Positions 30,824-38,466 of a stretch of 43,842 nucleotides of DNA are shown here, piece after piece. Source of the DNA: a virus; the IMG/VR virus record IMGVR_UViG_3300027706_000020, positions 1 through 43,842 of that record; one strand, 5' to 3'. Every line of letters begins with the position of its first letter. The first letter of the stretch is position 1. Both the position numbers and the translations under genes were made by a program. The notes under the pieces are model-generated. The model was not told the DNA's origin and made no database searches. It was given only the letters and a program-made list of their open reading frames with translations.

Positions 30824-31979
30824 TCCCTTTCTGAAATTTTTCCTCGGTGGAGAGAACAGCGACAGCCGGACGCCTGTCGCTCAGCGAAACCGCCGTCAAC
30901 CCGGTGTCGGGCTTGTAGGCATACTCGGCCACGAACTCCTTGCCGCCGGGCAACTTCTCGATTTCGGCCACCGAGCGCAAGCGCGTAACGAAAGCGTCGG
31001 GGCCAAAGCGTTCCTCGACCGGCGCACCCTCTTTGAACACCCGATCGGACCGCCTCGCCACCAGCTTCGCGTAGGCGCCGAGCGCCGGATGATCGCCCTG
31101 AATCAGGCGGCGATAGGTTTCCTGCTCGACCGCGCTGATGAACATGTTGAGCACCGATAGCCGCTTGAACCAATCGCCGAGCCAGTTGTCGCTAACGCTC
31201 AGGAGACGGTCGGCGGAAGCCGTCTCGTGCTGCGCCATGGCGGCGTCCGATGCCAGATGACGCATCGCCGGACAAACCAACTTGGCCGGGCAGAAGCGGC
31301 AATGCTCACCGAGTTCGAAGCTCTGCTCGCCGGCGCGCTCCATCGCCGGCCGCAGCACTTCTCTCGCCCAACGGCGAATGTCGCCCGCCGTCGTCTCCCA
31401 TGACCGGATCACACCGTCGGGGTGCCAGAGAGCGCGGGGCTGAACGATCGTCAACTTGACCGTTTCGCCATCCATGACCGGCAGATCGGCAGTAGGACCG
31501 TCACCGATGAACCCGTAGGCGTAATACTTAAGCTGCGGGTTATCTCGGGCTTCGACGACCACGCCGACGCCATGCTTGTAATCGACGATTTCGGTGGCCT
31601 CGTTCACGCGGCTCACCGCCGCGAAATCGACGGTGCCGTAAAACTGAGGATGGAACTCAGGCCGATGAACCCGATGCTCGACGTAACGATCGCCGCCAAG
31701 CGATCGGACGTAATTGAGATAAACCTGCACAGCATCGGCCATCTCGGCCGAGATGGCGTCGAACTCGCCCATCGCCTCCCACGCATCGCAGTTCGCGTTA
31801 AGACAATGAGCCGCGAGCGCGTGCGCCTGTGTGCCGTCGCGCCGATAGTCAGGCTCGTCGGCCTCGATCGGGCCAAGCGCCTGGATCAACGCTACCGAGC
31901 CGGAGCAACGCATCCACCGCTCGGCGGAACTGGCCCCAAGCGGGCTGTGTTCGGGCAACGTGAAACCATCCGGCATCAT
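30798..31979 (-). CDS. DUF2800 PD-(D/E)XK (Cas4/RecB-like) nuclease
   Basis: This 393-aa protein belongs to the phage DUF2800 group. It starts with SPLGASSAERWMRCSGSVAL, a Cas4/AddB-like opening with the first Cys (about residue 24), has nuclease core residues in TVDFAAVSRV and EIVDYKHG (about 116-136), and a C-terminal Cys cluster HCRFCPAKLVCPAM (about 221-234). One early and three late Cys are the 4Fe-4S arrangement of this nuclease class. It likely processes DNA ends for recombination-dependent replication, with the SSB gene downstream. Confidence 0.85.
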   Translation of the reverse strand: MMPDGFTLPEHSPLGASSAERWMRCSGSVALIQALGPIEADEPDYRRDGTQAHALAAHCLNANCDAWEAMGEFDAISAEMADAVQVYLNYVRSLGGDRYVEHRVHRPEFHPQFYGTVDFAAVSRVNEATEIVDYKHGVGVVVEARDNPQLKYYAYGFIGDGPTADLPVMDGETVKLTIVQPRALWHPDGVIRSWETTAGDIRRWAREVLRPAMERAGEQSFELGEHCRFCPAKLVCPAMRHLASDAAMAQHETASADRLLSVSDNWLGDWFKRLSVLNMFISAVEQETYRRLIQGDHPALGAYAKLVARRSDRVFKEGAPVEERFGPDAFVTRLRSVAEIEKLPGGKEFVAEYAYKPDTGLTAVSLSDRRPAVAVLSTEEKFQKGIDKLASAG

Positions 31980-32023
31980 TATCTCCCTATGCGTACCAGC
32001 GTTTACGACTGCCCTTGGGCGGT

Positions 32024-32323
32024 TTAGGCGCCGGAGTTGTAACCTTCGGTTGGCGTCGAGCGCCGCTCACGTAAAGCCGCGACCTGGCGCTGAGAGGGAC
32101 GGCGACCTTGGCAACCGCTGTATCGGCAGGCAATGTTGGTGCAATCGACACATGGGCCATTGTCATCTCCCACGACGAACCCGACACCCTTGCACTCGGG
32201 GCAGTAGTCGAGGCCACCACAGGTGCGACAGCCTGTCCCGCCGCCGTCGCAGTCCGGGCAAGAACCCGAACCATCGCAGGTCGGGCAGTAGTTGAATCCT
32301 GTTCTCGGTTTCGGCCGAGACAT
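32024..32323 (-). CDS. Cys-rich zinc-ribbon protein
   Basis: This 99-aa protein has repeated CxxC pairs resembling the DnaJ zinc-finger type: CPTCDGSGSCPDCDGGGTG (about residues 12-30), CRTCGGLDYCPECKGVGF (about 31-48) and then CVDCTNIACRYSGC (about 58-71). At least two zinc sites are likely. The rest is basic (RRPSQRQVAALRERR). It could bind single-stranded DNA or partner proteins in replication. Start ATG 32323 overlaps the previous stop (TGATG). An alternative frame in the same stretch lacks such motifs. Confidence 0.72.
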   Translation of the reverse strand: MSRPKPRTGFNYCPTCDGSGSCPDCDGGGTGCRTCGGLDYCPECKGVGFVVGDDNGPCVDCTNIACRYSGCQGRRPSQRQVAALRERRSTPTEGYNSGA

Positions 32324-32883
32324 CACAGCGCTTTGAGCCGCTTGATGAATTCGGCTCGCTTGGTCTGGTCCAACGTATAGACCGGTTTCAACGGGTCGCC
32401 GGTCATGCTGACGATCAGTTGCTTGATCCTGATCCCGGCGGGCTCGCCCTTGCTCATCAGTTCCTCGTTCTTCCTGGCGCACGCCTGCTGGAGCATGGCA
32501 TCGGTGATTTCGGGCTGCGGCTCCTCGACCGCCGGCTTGGGCGACTGCGGCTCCTCGACCGCCGGCTTGGGCGGCTGCGGCTCCTCGACCGCCGGAGCAA
32601 CCGTCGGCTCGGGCAATTCGACCACCTCGACGATCTTGGGCGTCCGCTGCACGGGCTTCGGCTCGGGCTTCGACGCCGGCTCGACCGCCAATTTAGCCGG
32701 CGACTTCTCGCCCACCATCGACAGCGCTTGCGCGACCGCACGCGCGGCGACATTGGTAATCTCGTCGTCGGGGTTTTCGCCGTCGTTAACCACAAACGAC
32801 AGCGACACCGTTGCCTTCTTGTGCTCGTAGTCGGCCGTCCGACGCTGACGCTGGAACTCGACTATGCCGTTGGTGATCTGCAT
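32323..32883 (-). CDS. Hypothetical replication-linked protein with Pro/Glu repeat linker
   Basis: This 186-aa protein has an N-terminal beta-rich domain (IVEFQRQRRTADYEHKKATV, about residues 7-26; VSLSFVVNDGE), a Pro/Glu-rich linker with tandem VEEPQPPKPA/VEEPQSPKPA units (about 98-123), and a helical C-terminal domain (ITDAMLQQACARKNEELMSK). It looks like two folded parts on a flexible spacer, as in adaptor proteins. The gene lies between the helicase and the DUF2800 nuclease and is first after promoter P6. Function unknown. Confidence 0.7.
   Translation of the reverse strand: MQITNGIVEFQRQRRTADYEHKKATVSLSFVVNDGENPDDEITNVAARAVAQALSMVGEKSPAKLAVEPASKPEPKPVQRTPKIVEVVELPEPTVAPAVEEPQPPKPAVEEPQSPKPAVEEPQPEITDAMLQQACARKNEELMSKGEPAGIRIKQLIVSMTGDPLKPVYTLDQTKRAEFIKRLKAL
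32521..32595. repeat. 30-bp tandem repeat coding the Pro/Glu linker
   Basis: Units at 32521-32550 and 32551-32580 differ by one base, with a half unit at 32581-32595. They encode 10-residue steps of the linker (minus strand). The length is a multiple of three, so copy number can change without frame loss. Confidence 0.85.
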
Positions 32884-32895
32884 TGGATACTCCCT

Positions 32896-32939
32896 CGCAT
32901 CTGCGTCCGACTATACAATCTCGGATGCGCGCATGTCAA
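32896..32939 (-). promoter_or_regulatory. Promoter P6, palindrome downstream of the -10
   Basis: On the minus strand TTGACA (32939-32934), 17-bp spacer, GTATAG (32916-32911). The palindrome CGCATCTGCG sits at 32896-32905, 5 bp after the -10, over the start point. A second palindromic segment ATGCGCGCAT lies in the spacer. It drives the Pro-rich, zinc and DUF2800 genes and overlaps the helicase 3' end. Confidence 0.75.
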
Positions 32940-34566
32940 GCGATTTGTGAATGACGCCGCCTTTGCGAAGTGCCGTCGCCAAAATGCGCTCGGCAATCGA
33001 GCCGGGAGCGACGAAAATGTCGATTTGAACCGTCTCCCGCTGGCCGCCGCGGTCGAGGCGGTCGCCGCACTGTACGTTATTCCCCGGCACCCAGTCAGGC
33101 TCAGCGATCAATCCATGGTTGCACACGATCTGCAACCCGTCCGTGCCGGTGCCGAGCGACAAGATGTTGCCAACGATCACCCGGATTTCCGGCCGCTCGA
33201 CAAACGCCCGAACCTTAGTATCCTTAGATCGCGCCGTGTCGCTGCCATCGACCCGCACTACCCCGTATTCGTGCAGTCGCTCACAAAGGATATCCAGAAC
33301 CTCGACGTGGTGAGCGAACACGACCAACTTGTTCTCGCCGCCTTCAATCAACATGGCAATGTAATCGGCTACCTGCGGCGCCAGCGCCACGCCCATCATC
33401 CGCCGGACGGTCGAGACCTGACCAAGTATCTGCGCGTCGGCGCCGGCCAACATCTCGGGGTCGATGTCGAGTAATCTTTCCGCCGCCAATGCCTGTTTGA
33501 CCGCGCTCGTTTCCTCGACCTGGATCAGATCGTAAATCGGCAGCTTGAGTTGCGGCAGAACTTCACGTTTCAAGTGGCGGCACATGAAGTGCGCCCGCAT
33601 TCGATTTTGCAACTCGGGGAGCCGGCCTTGCCGCTCCTGAACGAATACCTTGCCGGGACGCACTTCCGTCTTCCGCATCGGATTGTAGCGCTCGGCAAAC
33701 TTTCGCTGGCTCAGCCAGTCGATTGCATCCCAGCACAGTCCGCGAGCCATCACATACGCCTCGCGCGGGCGGTTGGGCAGTGGCGTCCCAGTGAGACACA
33801 GCACCCGCTTCGACCGTTCGGCCAGACAAGCCGTCACCACCGTCTCGCTCTCGCCATCGTCGGGCCGGCGATCGTGATATCCGAAAATCGCGCGAGTACG
33901 CTTACTCGAAACTTCCTTGCAATAGTGCGCTTCATCAATTACCAGCAGGTCGTATTCCTGCTTGACCAGCGCCCGCAGGATCGGCGGCCGGCGCGCGAGG
34001 TCGAATGACACGACGGAATACTCCGCGCGCTCGCTGGTGCCGTAGCGCGAAGCTGTGATCGCATAGACCCGCGGCCGGTCGAGCGTGGACCACTCCCGGA
34101 TGCGCTTCGCCCATTGCAACCGGATACTGGCGGGGCAGACGACCAGCACCCGCTTCGCCTGCATCTCATTCGCCACGCAAATCGCCACCATCGTCTTGCC
34201 GAGGCCGGGTTCGTCGGCGTCGAGCCCGTGCGGGCGCCGCATCAGGTAGTCCACGTCAGCGCGCTGGTACGGCCAGAGTTCGCGGCCGGGCGGGCAATCG
34301 ACATGACGATCGCTCGACGGCGCCCAACTCGCTTCGACCTCGCGGATAATCCAGTCAAGCTGTTGCCGCGCCGCCGGCGTGGCGCCTTCGCGGAACGAGA
34401 CAGCGCAATAGGGATCGCGTGTAAACAGCACGGCCGAGTTGTAGGTGCTTGCCGGCTCGGAGAAATCGAGGCCGTATTCCGTCATCAGCGTTTGCGCGTC
34501 GGGGGTGGCGCCGCGAGGCACCCGCAGCCAATAGGCGCCAGTCGCCGGGTTGTAATCGAGGATCAC
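32911..34566 (-). CDS. SNF2-family (DEAD/H-like) DNA helicase/translocase
   Basis: This 551-aa protein has both RecA-like lobes of SNF2 enzymes. Motif I DEPGLGKT (about residues 116-123), Ia VVCPASIRLQW, II DEAH (about 197-200), III CLTGTPLPNRP (about 243-253), IV/V in ENKLVVFAHHVEVLDILCER, and VI QCGDRLDRGGQ (about 500-510). The order matches SMARCAL1-like translocases, which anneal or remodel replication forks. Phages use them in replication and repair. It overlaps the next upstream gene (ATGA). Confidence 0.88.
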   Translation of the reverse strand: MILDYNPATGAYWLRVPRGATPDAQTLMTEYGLDFSEPASTYNSAVLFTRDPYCAVSFREGATPAARQQLDWIIREVEASWAPSSDRHVDCPPGRELWPYQRADVDYLMRRPHGLDADEPGLGKTMVAICVANEMQAKRVLVVCPASIRLQWAKRIREWSTLDRPRVYAITASRYGTSERAEYSVVSFDLARRPPILRALVKQEYDLLVIDEAHYCKEVSSKRTRAIFGYHDRRPDDGESETVVTACLAERSKRVLCLTGTPLPNRPREAYVMARGLCWDAIDWLSQRKFAERYNPMRKTEVRPGKVFVQERQGRLPELQNRMRAHFMCRHLKREVLPQLKLPIYDLIQVEETSAVKQALAAERLLDIDPEMLAGADAQILGQVSTVRRMMGVALAPQVADYIAMLIEGGENKLVVFAHHVEVLDILCERLHEYGVVRVDGSDTARSKDTKVRAFVERPEIRVIVGNILSLGTGTDGLQIVCNHGLIAEPDWVPGNNVQCGDRLDRGGQRETVQIDIFVAPGSIAERILATALRKGGVIHKSLDMRASEIV

Positions 34567-34763
34567 CGCCTAAGCTTCCGCGCGATTGCTCTGATCGTTC
34601 GTCGCTGATCGTCAAGAAATATCCCGACGTAATGCGAACTCATGTGATACTTTTTCCAAAGATTTTCTTCCGACAGACGCCTCGCGTCATCGAGAAAATC
34701 ATAGTTATCGCGCAACCGCTTGCGCAAGGCGTCAAGCGAATATACCTGATCCATTCTCATCAC
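34563..34763 (-). CDS. Small hypothetical protein
   Basis: This 66-aa protein is unrecognised; it is charged and helical (ALRKRLRDNYDFLDDARRLS, about residues 12-31; DDQRRTIRAIARKLRR at the end). It overlaps the neighbouring genes at both ends by ATGA-type contacts, so it is translated in the same unit. Its DNA is AT-richer than that of the helicase downstream, which hints at separate origin with the 182-aa gene. Confidence 0.65.
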   Translation of the reverse strand: MMRMDQVYSLDALRKRLRDNYDFLDDARRLSEENLWKKYHMSSHYVGIFLDDQRRTIRAIARKLRR

Positions 34764-35308
34764 AAAACCACCCGATATCCAGGTTCATTGAGGAACGGAT
34801 ACATCTCGACGATCTTGGAATAGCTCGACGTAGGCCGGATGGCCTTTGCGAACTCTTTATGCTTGTCGAGATTTTCTGTCGTGGCGTTACGACGCCACTT
34901 CACAATCGCCCACAGTTCCGCGTAATCGGGATCACTATCCCGGCACTGACAATGATAGGTTTCGTGCGGTTTTTCGTTCGCGTACCACTGTGAACGCGTC
35001 GGGATTAAAATATTGGTCTTGAGTTCGACCGCCAACTTATTATCAGCAAATCCAAAACCAGAAGTTCTCGCTGGATCGAATACTTCGATAATGCCATAAG
35101 TAACTAGTGCCGCCACCGAATACTTTTCGAGAACGCGCATATCCTTTTGGATATCGGGCGCTCCCCATTTAGCTTCCAGGCGCTTGACAATCGCCGCCCG
35201 TACCTGCGTAGCAAATCCGTTTACTTTGATCTGTGTCTGGCGGTCGAGATACTGCCGATAATTGTATTCCATCGCGCGACGGATCACCCGGTCAAGTTTA
35301 ACGGCCAT
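34760..35308 (-). CDS. Hypothetical 182-aa early protein
   Basis: This protein is unrecognised. It has a basic helical N-terminal part (MAVKLDRVIRRAMEYNYRQY) and a possible alpha/beta domain with VAALVTYGIIEVFDPARTSG (about residues 65-84), KLAVELKTNILIPTRSQWYA (about 91-110) and a His/Cys-containing HETYHCQCRDSD (about 115-126). The ELKT element recalls nuclease cores (E-x-K), but no full motif can be shown. Start at ATG 35308, with GGAG 9 bp before it. Its DNA is near 48% G+C, clearly lower than neighbours, a sign of transfer. Confidence 0.65.
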   Translation of the reverse strand: MAVKLDRVIRRAMEYNYRQYLDRQTQIKVNGFATQVRAAIVKRLEAKWGAPDIQKDMRVLEKYSVAALVTYGIIEVFDPARTSGFGFADNKLAVELKTNILIPTRSQWYANEKPHETYHCQCRDSDPDYAELWAIVKWRRNATTENLDKHKEFAKAIRPTSSYSKIVEMYPFLNEPGYRVVL

Positions 35309-35525
35309 CTGTCTTTCTCCTATTGCGCATCTTTGCTCGAACGGTCGTCGGCGAAATCCCCAATTCCCGGCACTTGCGATGAAATGCCGGACGGTCCATG
35401 CCGGCCGTCGCCGCAGCACGGGTGACGTTGCCGAAGTGCCGTTCCAGCATCGCGAGAACGTACACAGTCTCGAACGCTCGCCGCGCGGCCCGCAGCGTCG
35501 GTATGCGCTGTCGCAAATCGGCCAT
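35298..35525 (-). CDS. Fis-type HTH DNA-binding protein; candidate master regulator
   Basis: This 75-aa protein is essentially a Fis/NtrC C-terminal (HTH_8) DNA-binding domain: AFETVYVLAMLERHFGNVTR (residues 17-36) and the HTH RAAATAGMDRPAFHRKCREL (residues 36-55), followed by a basic tail. Such domains dimerise and bind palindromes. It is the first gene of the leftward DNA-metabolism block, and its own promoter P7 carries the CGCA-N2-TGCG palindrome, as expected for an autoregulator. It is therefore the leading candidate for binding the motif across the genome. That link is inference. It overlaps the next gene by 11 bp. Confidence 0.8.
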   Translation of the reverse strand: MADLRQRIPTLRAARRAFETVYVLAMLERHFGNVTRAAATAGMDRPAFHRKCRELGISPTTVRAKMRNRRKTDGR

Positions 35526-35548
35526 GCATCCCTTCCCTTTGCGGCTGC

Positions 35549-35577
35549 ATGGTTGATCGCATTTGCGCGGTTGTCAA
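35549..35577 (-). promoter_or_regulatory. Promoter P7 with CGCA-N2-TGCG palindrome, ahead of the Fis-type gene
   Basis: On the minus strand TTGACA (35577-35572) with the palindrome CGCATTTGCG at 35558-35567 in the following spacer, 4 bp away. The -10 expected at 35554-35549 (AACCAT) is weak, so the promoter may need help or be weak by design. It is back-to-back with P8, with 17 bp between the two -35 boxes. Confidence 0.65.
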
Positions 35578-35594
35578 GCGCCAAATCGGGATGC

Positions 35595-35624
35595 TTGACA
35601 AAAATTCATCGCGCATGCTACCTA
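35595..35624 (+). promoter_or_regulatory. Promoter P8, divergent from P7, with degenerate palindrome
   Basis: TTGACA at 35595-35600, 18-bp spacer, TACCTA at 35619-35624. CGCGCATGCT at 35610-35619 keeps the inner part of the palindrome with two changes. It drives the 168-aa gene at 35661, giving a leader of about 30 nt with GGTAGGGAG as ribosome site. Confidence 0.6.
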
Positions 35625-35660
35625 ATCCGCGAAACCTCTGTATCGGTAGGGAGCCGATCA

Positions 35661-36167
35661 ATGCCTCGAATGATCCGGCCGCGGTCGCGCGGGCCGCGTG
35701 TCGATACCGGCCAGCCGCGGCCACGGTTGGTGCAGCACGGCCGAAACCCGGCGTCGCCGGCGTCTCTCGCCAGACAGGCGCGCAACCGCGCCGCCTTCGA
35801 GCGAAACTGGCAACCGCGGCTGAACGAATTCCGCCGCTGGATTGTCGATTTGAAGGTGATGTACGACGCTCGCCAGTACCCGATCGGCTATTCGGAGATG
35901 GGAGCGCTGGTACAGGTCTTGAAGCACCTGTATCTGGAAGCCGAATGGCTCGCGAAACCGCAAACCGAGCGAAACGTATTCGCGTCACGTCTCGCAACAA
36001 TTCTCGAGGCTTTTCTGAATATCCTGAAGCTTCTCGATAATGATCATTATCAATACACTGAGGTCGAGGCCGAGCGGGTCCTGAGCGTCGTCAAGACGAC
36101 AATCCAGCAACTTTGCGACACGGATGAGATGCAAGCCCGTTCCCGCCCACCAGTCGCCCGGCCCTAG
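35661..36167 (+). CDS. Hypothetical 168-aa protein
   Basis: This protein is unrecognised. It has a basic, Pro/Arg-rich N-terminus (MPRMIRPRSRGPRVDTGQPR) and a helical body (LNEFRRWIVDLKVMYDARQY, about residues 54-73; LATILEAFLNILKLLDNDHY, about 112-131). The start is ATG 35661, preceded by GGTAGGGAG; the longer frame enters the divergent promoter region. It is a one-gene unit: promoter P8 before, strong terminator after. Standing alone opposite the Fis-type regulator gene, it could be part of the lysis-lysogeny switch; that is a guess from position. Confidence 0.7.
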   Translation: MPRMIRPRSRGPRVDTGQPRPRLVQHGRNPASPASLARQARNRAAFERNWQPRLNEFRRWIVDLKVMYDARQYPIGYSEMGALVQVLKHLYLEAEWLAKPQTERNVFASRLATILEAFLNILKLLDNDHYQYTEVEAERVLSVVKTTIQQLCDTDEMQARSRPPVARP

Positions 36168-36183
36168 CCAGCGGCACCGCGGA

Positions 36184-36216
36184 ACGCCCCGGTTCACTGC
36201 CGGGGCGTTTTGTTTT
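36184..36216 (+). terminator. Strong rho-independent terminator
   Basis: Stem ACGCCCCGG (36184-36192) with CCGGGGCGT (36200-36208), a 7-nt loop, then TTTTGTTTT. It ends the 168-aa gene transcript and insulates the primase-helicase promoter P9 that starts 24 bp later. It is the clearest terminator in the window. Confidence 0.9.
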
Positions 36217-36239
36217 GCCTGCTTCATCCCGATCCCCCC

Positions 36240-36282
36240 TTGCCAAATCGCCGCTGCGCTGGTATAGACGACCGCAATTGCG
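36240..36282 (+). promoter_or_regulatory. Promoter P9, palindrome downstream of the -10, ahead of the primase-helicase
   Basis: TTGCCA (36240-36245), 17-bp spacer, TATAGA (36263-36268). The perfect palindrome CGCAATTGCG is at 36273-36282, 5 bp after the -10, the same spacing as in P6, covering the start point. RNA would start about 30 nt before TTG 36304. Confidence 0.75.
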
Positions 36283-36303
36283 CGGCAATGTCAAGGGGCG
36301 AAA

Positions 36304-38283
36304 TTGCAGTTACCGGCGCCTATCTCGCCCCGACACGGGGCCGCCCTGGCCTATGCTCGCGCCGGCATCCCGGTGTTCCCGTGCGTCGCCGGCAGCAAGC
36401 GCCCGGCCACGCCGCGCGGGTTCCATGATGCCACCACAGATGAAGAAACCATTAACGGGTGGTGGTCGGAAGCCGATTATAATGTAGCAGTCGAGCCGGA
36501 ACGCGCCGGCTGGGCCGTCATCGACATCGACCGGCCGGAGGTACCGCCGAAGCTGGCCGAGCTGGCAGCCCGGAGCCATATCGTTCGCACACCACGCGGC
36601 GGCTGGCATATCTACTTGGCCGGCTCGCTGCCGCCAACCGCGGGCAAGCTCGGCCCCGGCATCGACACGCGCGGGCACGGCTCCTACGTGCTGATGCCGC
36701 CGTCGATTGTCGAGGGCCGGCCGTACCTCGGCCTAGCGGAACCGCCGGCGCCGTGGGACGTGATGCCGCTGCCGGACTGGATTGCCGCCGCGGTCACACA
36801 GGACCGGCCGGTGCGGGCGCTCGCCGGCGATGTGCCGCTCGACCTGCCCGACAATATCGAGCGCGCCCGAACTCGCCTGCGGCATTACGTCGGCATGGGC
36901 GACGTGGCAATCGAGGGCCAAGGCGGCGACGACCGCACATATCGCCTCGCCGCCGAAATGCTCAACCTCGGCTTGAGCGAGGCTAAGGCGCTCGACCTGA
37001 TCGCCATCGAATGGAACCCCCATTGCGTTCCACCGTGGGACGACGAGGAACTGGCGACCAAGGTGGCGAACGCCGCGGCGTACATGCAGAACGAGCCGGG
37101 ATCGTGGGCCGTCGGCGGCAACACCGAGCGCATGGCCGAGGCGGCGGCCAGGTATGCCGCGGAGCATCCCGCGCCGGCGCCGGATCACGGCTTCCGCTCG
37201 TGGTCCTGGCTCGCCGACCGCGTCTTCCCGCCGGTCGAATGGGCTTGGGATCGTCGGCTGGTGTTGCATCATCCCAACCTCTACACCGGGCGGGCCAAGG
37301 TCGGCAAAACGACGTTCGCGCTGAATCTGGCCGTGGCCATCGCCGCCGGCATCCCATTCCTCGGGCGCGACACGCGTGCCTTGAACGTCGCGATGCTGCT
37401 GGGCGAGGACGCCTACGGACCCGTCCGCGACAACCTGCGCCGCATCGCGGCGGAACTCGACGCCGACCCGGCATGCCTCGACCGCATCGCGATCAGATCG
37501 GTACTGAGCGAGCCGGTCAAGGCCGGCCATTTGCTCGCCTCGATAGGCGACGACGGCACTGTCAGCGACACCGCCTTCATGCGGGAGGTAGTGGTGCCGT
37601 TTGTCACCCGGTCAGCGGAGCATACGCTGCTCATCGTTGATCCGCTCGCCGAGTTTGTGTCGTTCAATCGCTACAGCGACCATTCCGCGCGCGCCCTGGT
37701 CACGCGTTGGCTCAATGCGGTGTGTCGCCTCGGTAACGTGACCCCCTTGCTCACCGACCATCCGTCATTGACGGGCGTTCGCGAGGGTCGCGACGTCGGC
37801 GGCTCGCAGCAAATGGAAGCATCGTTTCCGCTGGTCGCCACGCTCAAAGCCGGGGAGTGGTCCGGTGTGGCATTCCGGCAACGCGAGATGACATTTGAAG
37901 TAAAATTTAATCGTTTTGCCCCCGAGGAGCGGGTAAGCTTCTGGCGCTCCGAGCGGTCGCCGGTGCTGACGCGCGACGGCGTGGCCGGCCATCGACCGCA
38001 GGATCGCATGGAACGAGTTTTTCGCCATGTTCTGGGCCGGTTAGAAAAGAACCTCTACTGCGGGCGCACGAACGCCAGCGATCACGGGCCGGCGGAAATC
38101 GCCAGGGAACTCGCGATGACAGAGCGCGACGTAGCGATCGCACTCAGTTCATTGACTGCGCTCAAATGGCTTGAATATCACCAGCGCAGCGGCGGAGGGG
38201 CGGGCCACACGCCGGCGCATTATGCGCTTGGGCCAGAGGCGCCAAAGCTCGCCGAGCTATCGGAACCCGGCGAGCCTTGGTGA
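36304..38283 (+). CDS. Prim-Pol primase fused to RecA-like (RepA-type) helicase
   Basis: This 659-aa protein begins with a bifunctional primase-polymerase domain: GWAVIDIDRPE with catalytic D-x-D (about residues 70-80), RTPRGGWHIYL with His (about 96-106), GSYVLMPPSIVEGRPY (about 127-142). The middle has a RepA/AAA_25 helicase: Walker A YTGRAKVGKTTF (about 326-337), LGEDAYGPVRDNLRRIAAE and Walker B LLIVDPLAEF (about 440-449). The C-terminal 100 residues look like a winged helix (EIARELAMTERDVAIALSSL). It would lay primers and unwind DNA at the origin. TTG start with AAGGGG 5 bp upstream. It has its own promoter P9. Confidence 0.88.
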   Translation: MQLPAPISPRHGAALAYARAGIPVFPCVAGSKRPATPRGFHDATTDEETINGWWSEADYNVAVEPERAGWAVIDIDRPEVPPKLAELAARSHIVRTPRGGWHIYLAGSLPPTAGKLGPGIDTRGHGSYVLMPPSIVEGRPYLGLAEPPAPWDVMPLPDWIAAAVTQDRPVRALAGDVPLDLPDNIERARTRLRHYVGMGDVAIEGQGGDDRTYRLAAEMLNLGLSEAKALDLIAIEWNPHCVPPWDDEELATKVANAAAYMQNEPGSWAVGGNTERMAEAAARYAAEHPAPAPDHGFRSWSWLADRVFPPVEWAWDRRLVLHHPNLYTGRAKVGKTTFALNLAVAIAAGIPFLGRDTRALNVAMLLGEDAYGPVRDNLRRIAAELDADPACLDRIAIRSVLSEPVKAGHLLASIGDDGTVSDTAFMREVVVPFVTRSAEHTLLIVDPLAEFVSFNRYSDHSARALVTRWLNAVCRLGNVTPLLTDHPSLTGVREGRDVGGSQQMEASFPLVATLKAGEWSGVAFRQREMTFEVKFNRFAPEERVSFWRSERSPVLTRDGVAGHRPQDRMERVFRHVLGRLEKNLYCGRTNASDHGPAEIARELAMTERDVAIALSSLTALKWLEYHQRSGGGAGHTPAHYALGPEAPKLAELSEPGEPW

Positions 38284-38304
38284 GCCTTAGTTCAGGGGAT
38301 CAGG

Positions 38305-38466
38305 TCACTCACGCTCTCCGACAAAAAAATCAACCGCCTGAAACGGCACATCGTCCGTAAGCATCTTCTCTAGGGCCATAATCAGTTTGGGCAATAGGCT
38401 AGGGTTGATGTGCAGGCAGATATTGCCCTCGGGGAGAACAATATCTGCCTTCTCAACCTCTAACAA
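38305..38466 (-). CDS. Possible small gene with TTG start (or 5'-broken gene)
   Basis: A frame open from 38514 to the TGA at 38305 encodes a protein-like sequence (KYQRVGNDLLLLEVEKADIV, NICLHINPSLLPKLIMALEK, FQAVDFFVGERE) but has no ATG or GTG; TAA closes it at 38517. The only start is TTG 38466, without a ribosome site, giving 53 aa. The upstream ATG at about 38509 is one frame off and stops after 16 codons. So this is either a TTG gene or the 3' part of a gene broken by an indel. It converges with the primase gene. Confidence 0.4.
   Translation of the reverse strand: MLEVEKADIVLPEGNICLHINPSLLPKLIMALEKMLTDDVPFQAVDFFVGERE

Noticed and set aside
31987-32274. 95-aa frame on the minus strand overlapping the Cys-rich gene
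   Set aside because: It lacks a coupled start and any motif, whereas the overlapping frame encodes regular CxxC pairs and has a TGATG junction with its neighbour.
36266-36294. A leftward promoter with TTGACA at 36294-36289 and the palindrome in its spacer
   Set aside because: The -10 position reads TCGTCT, which is poor, and no leftward gene follows until beyond the 168-aa rightward gene. The TGTCAAGG stretch is better explained as part of the primase ribosome site.
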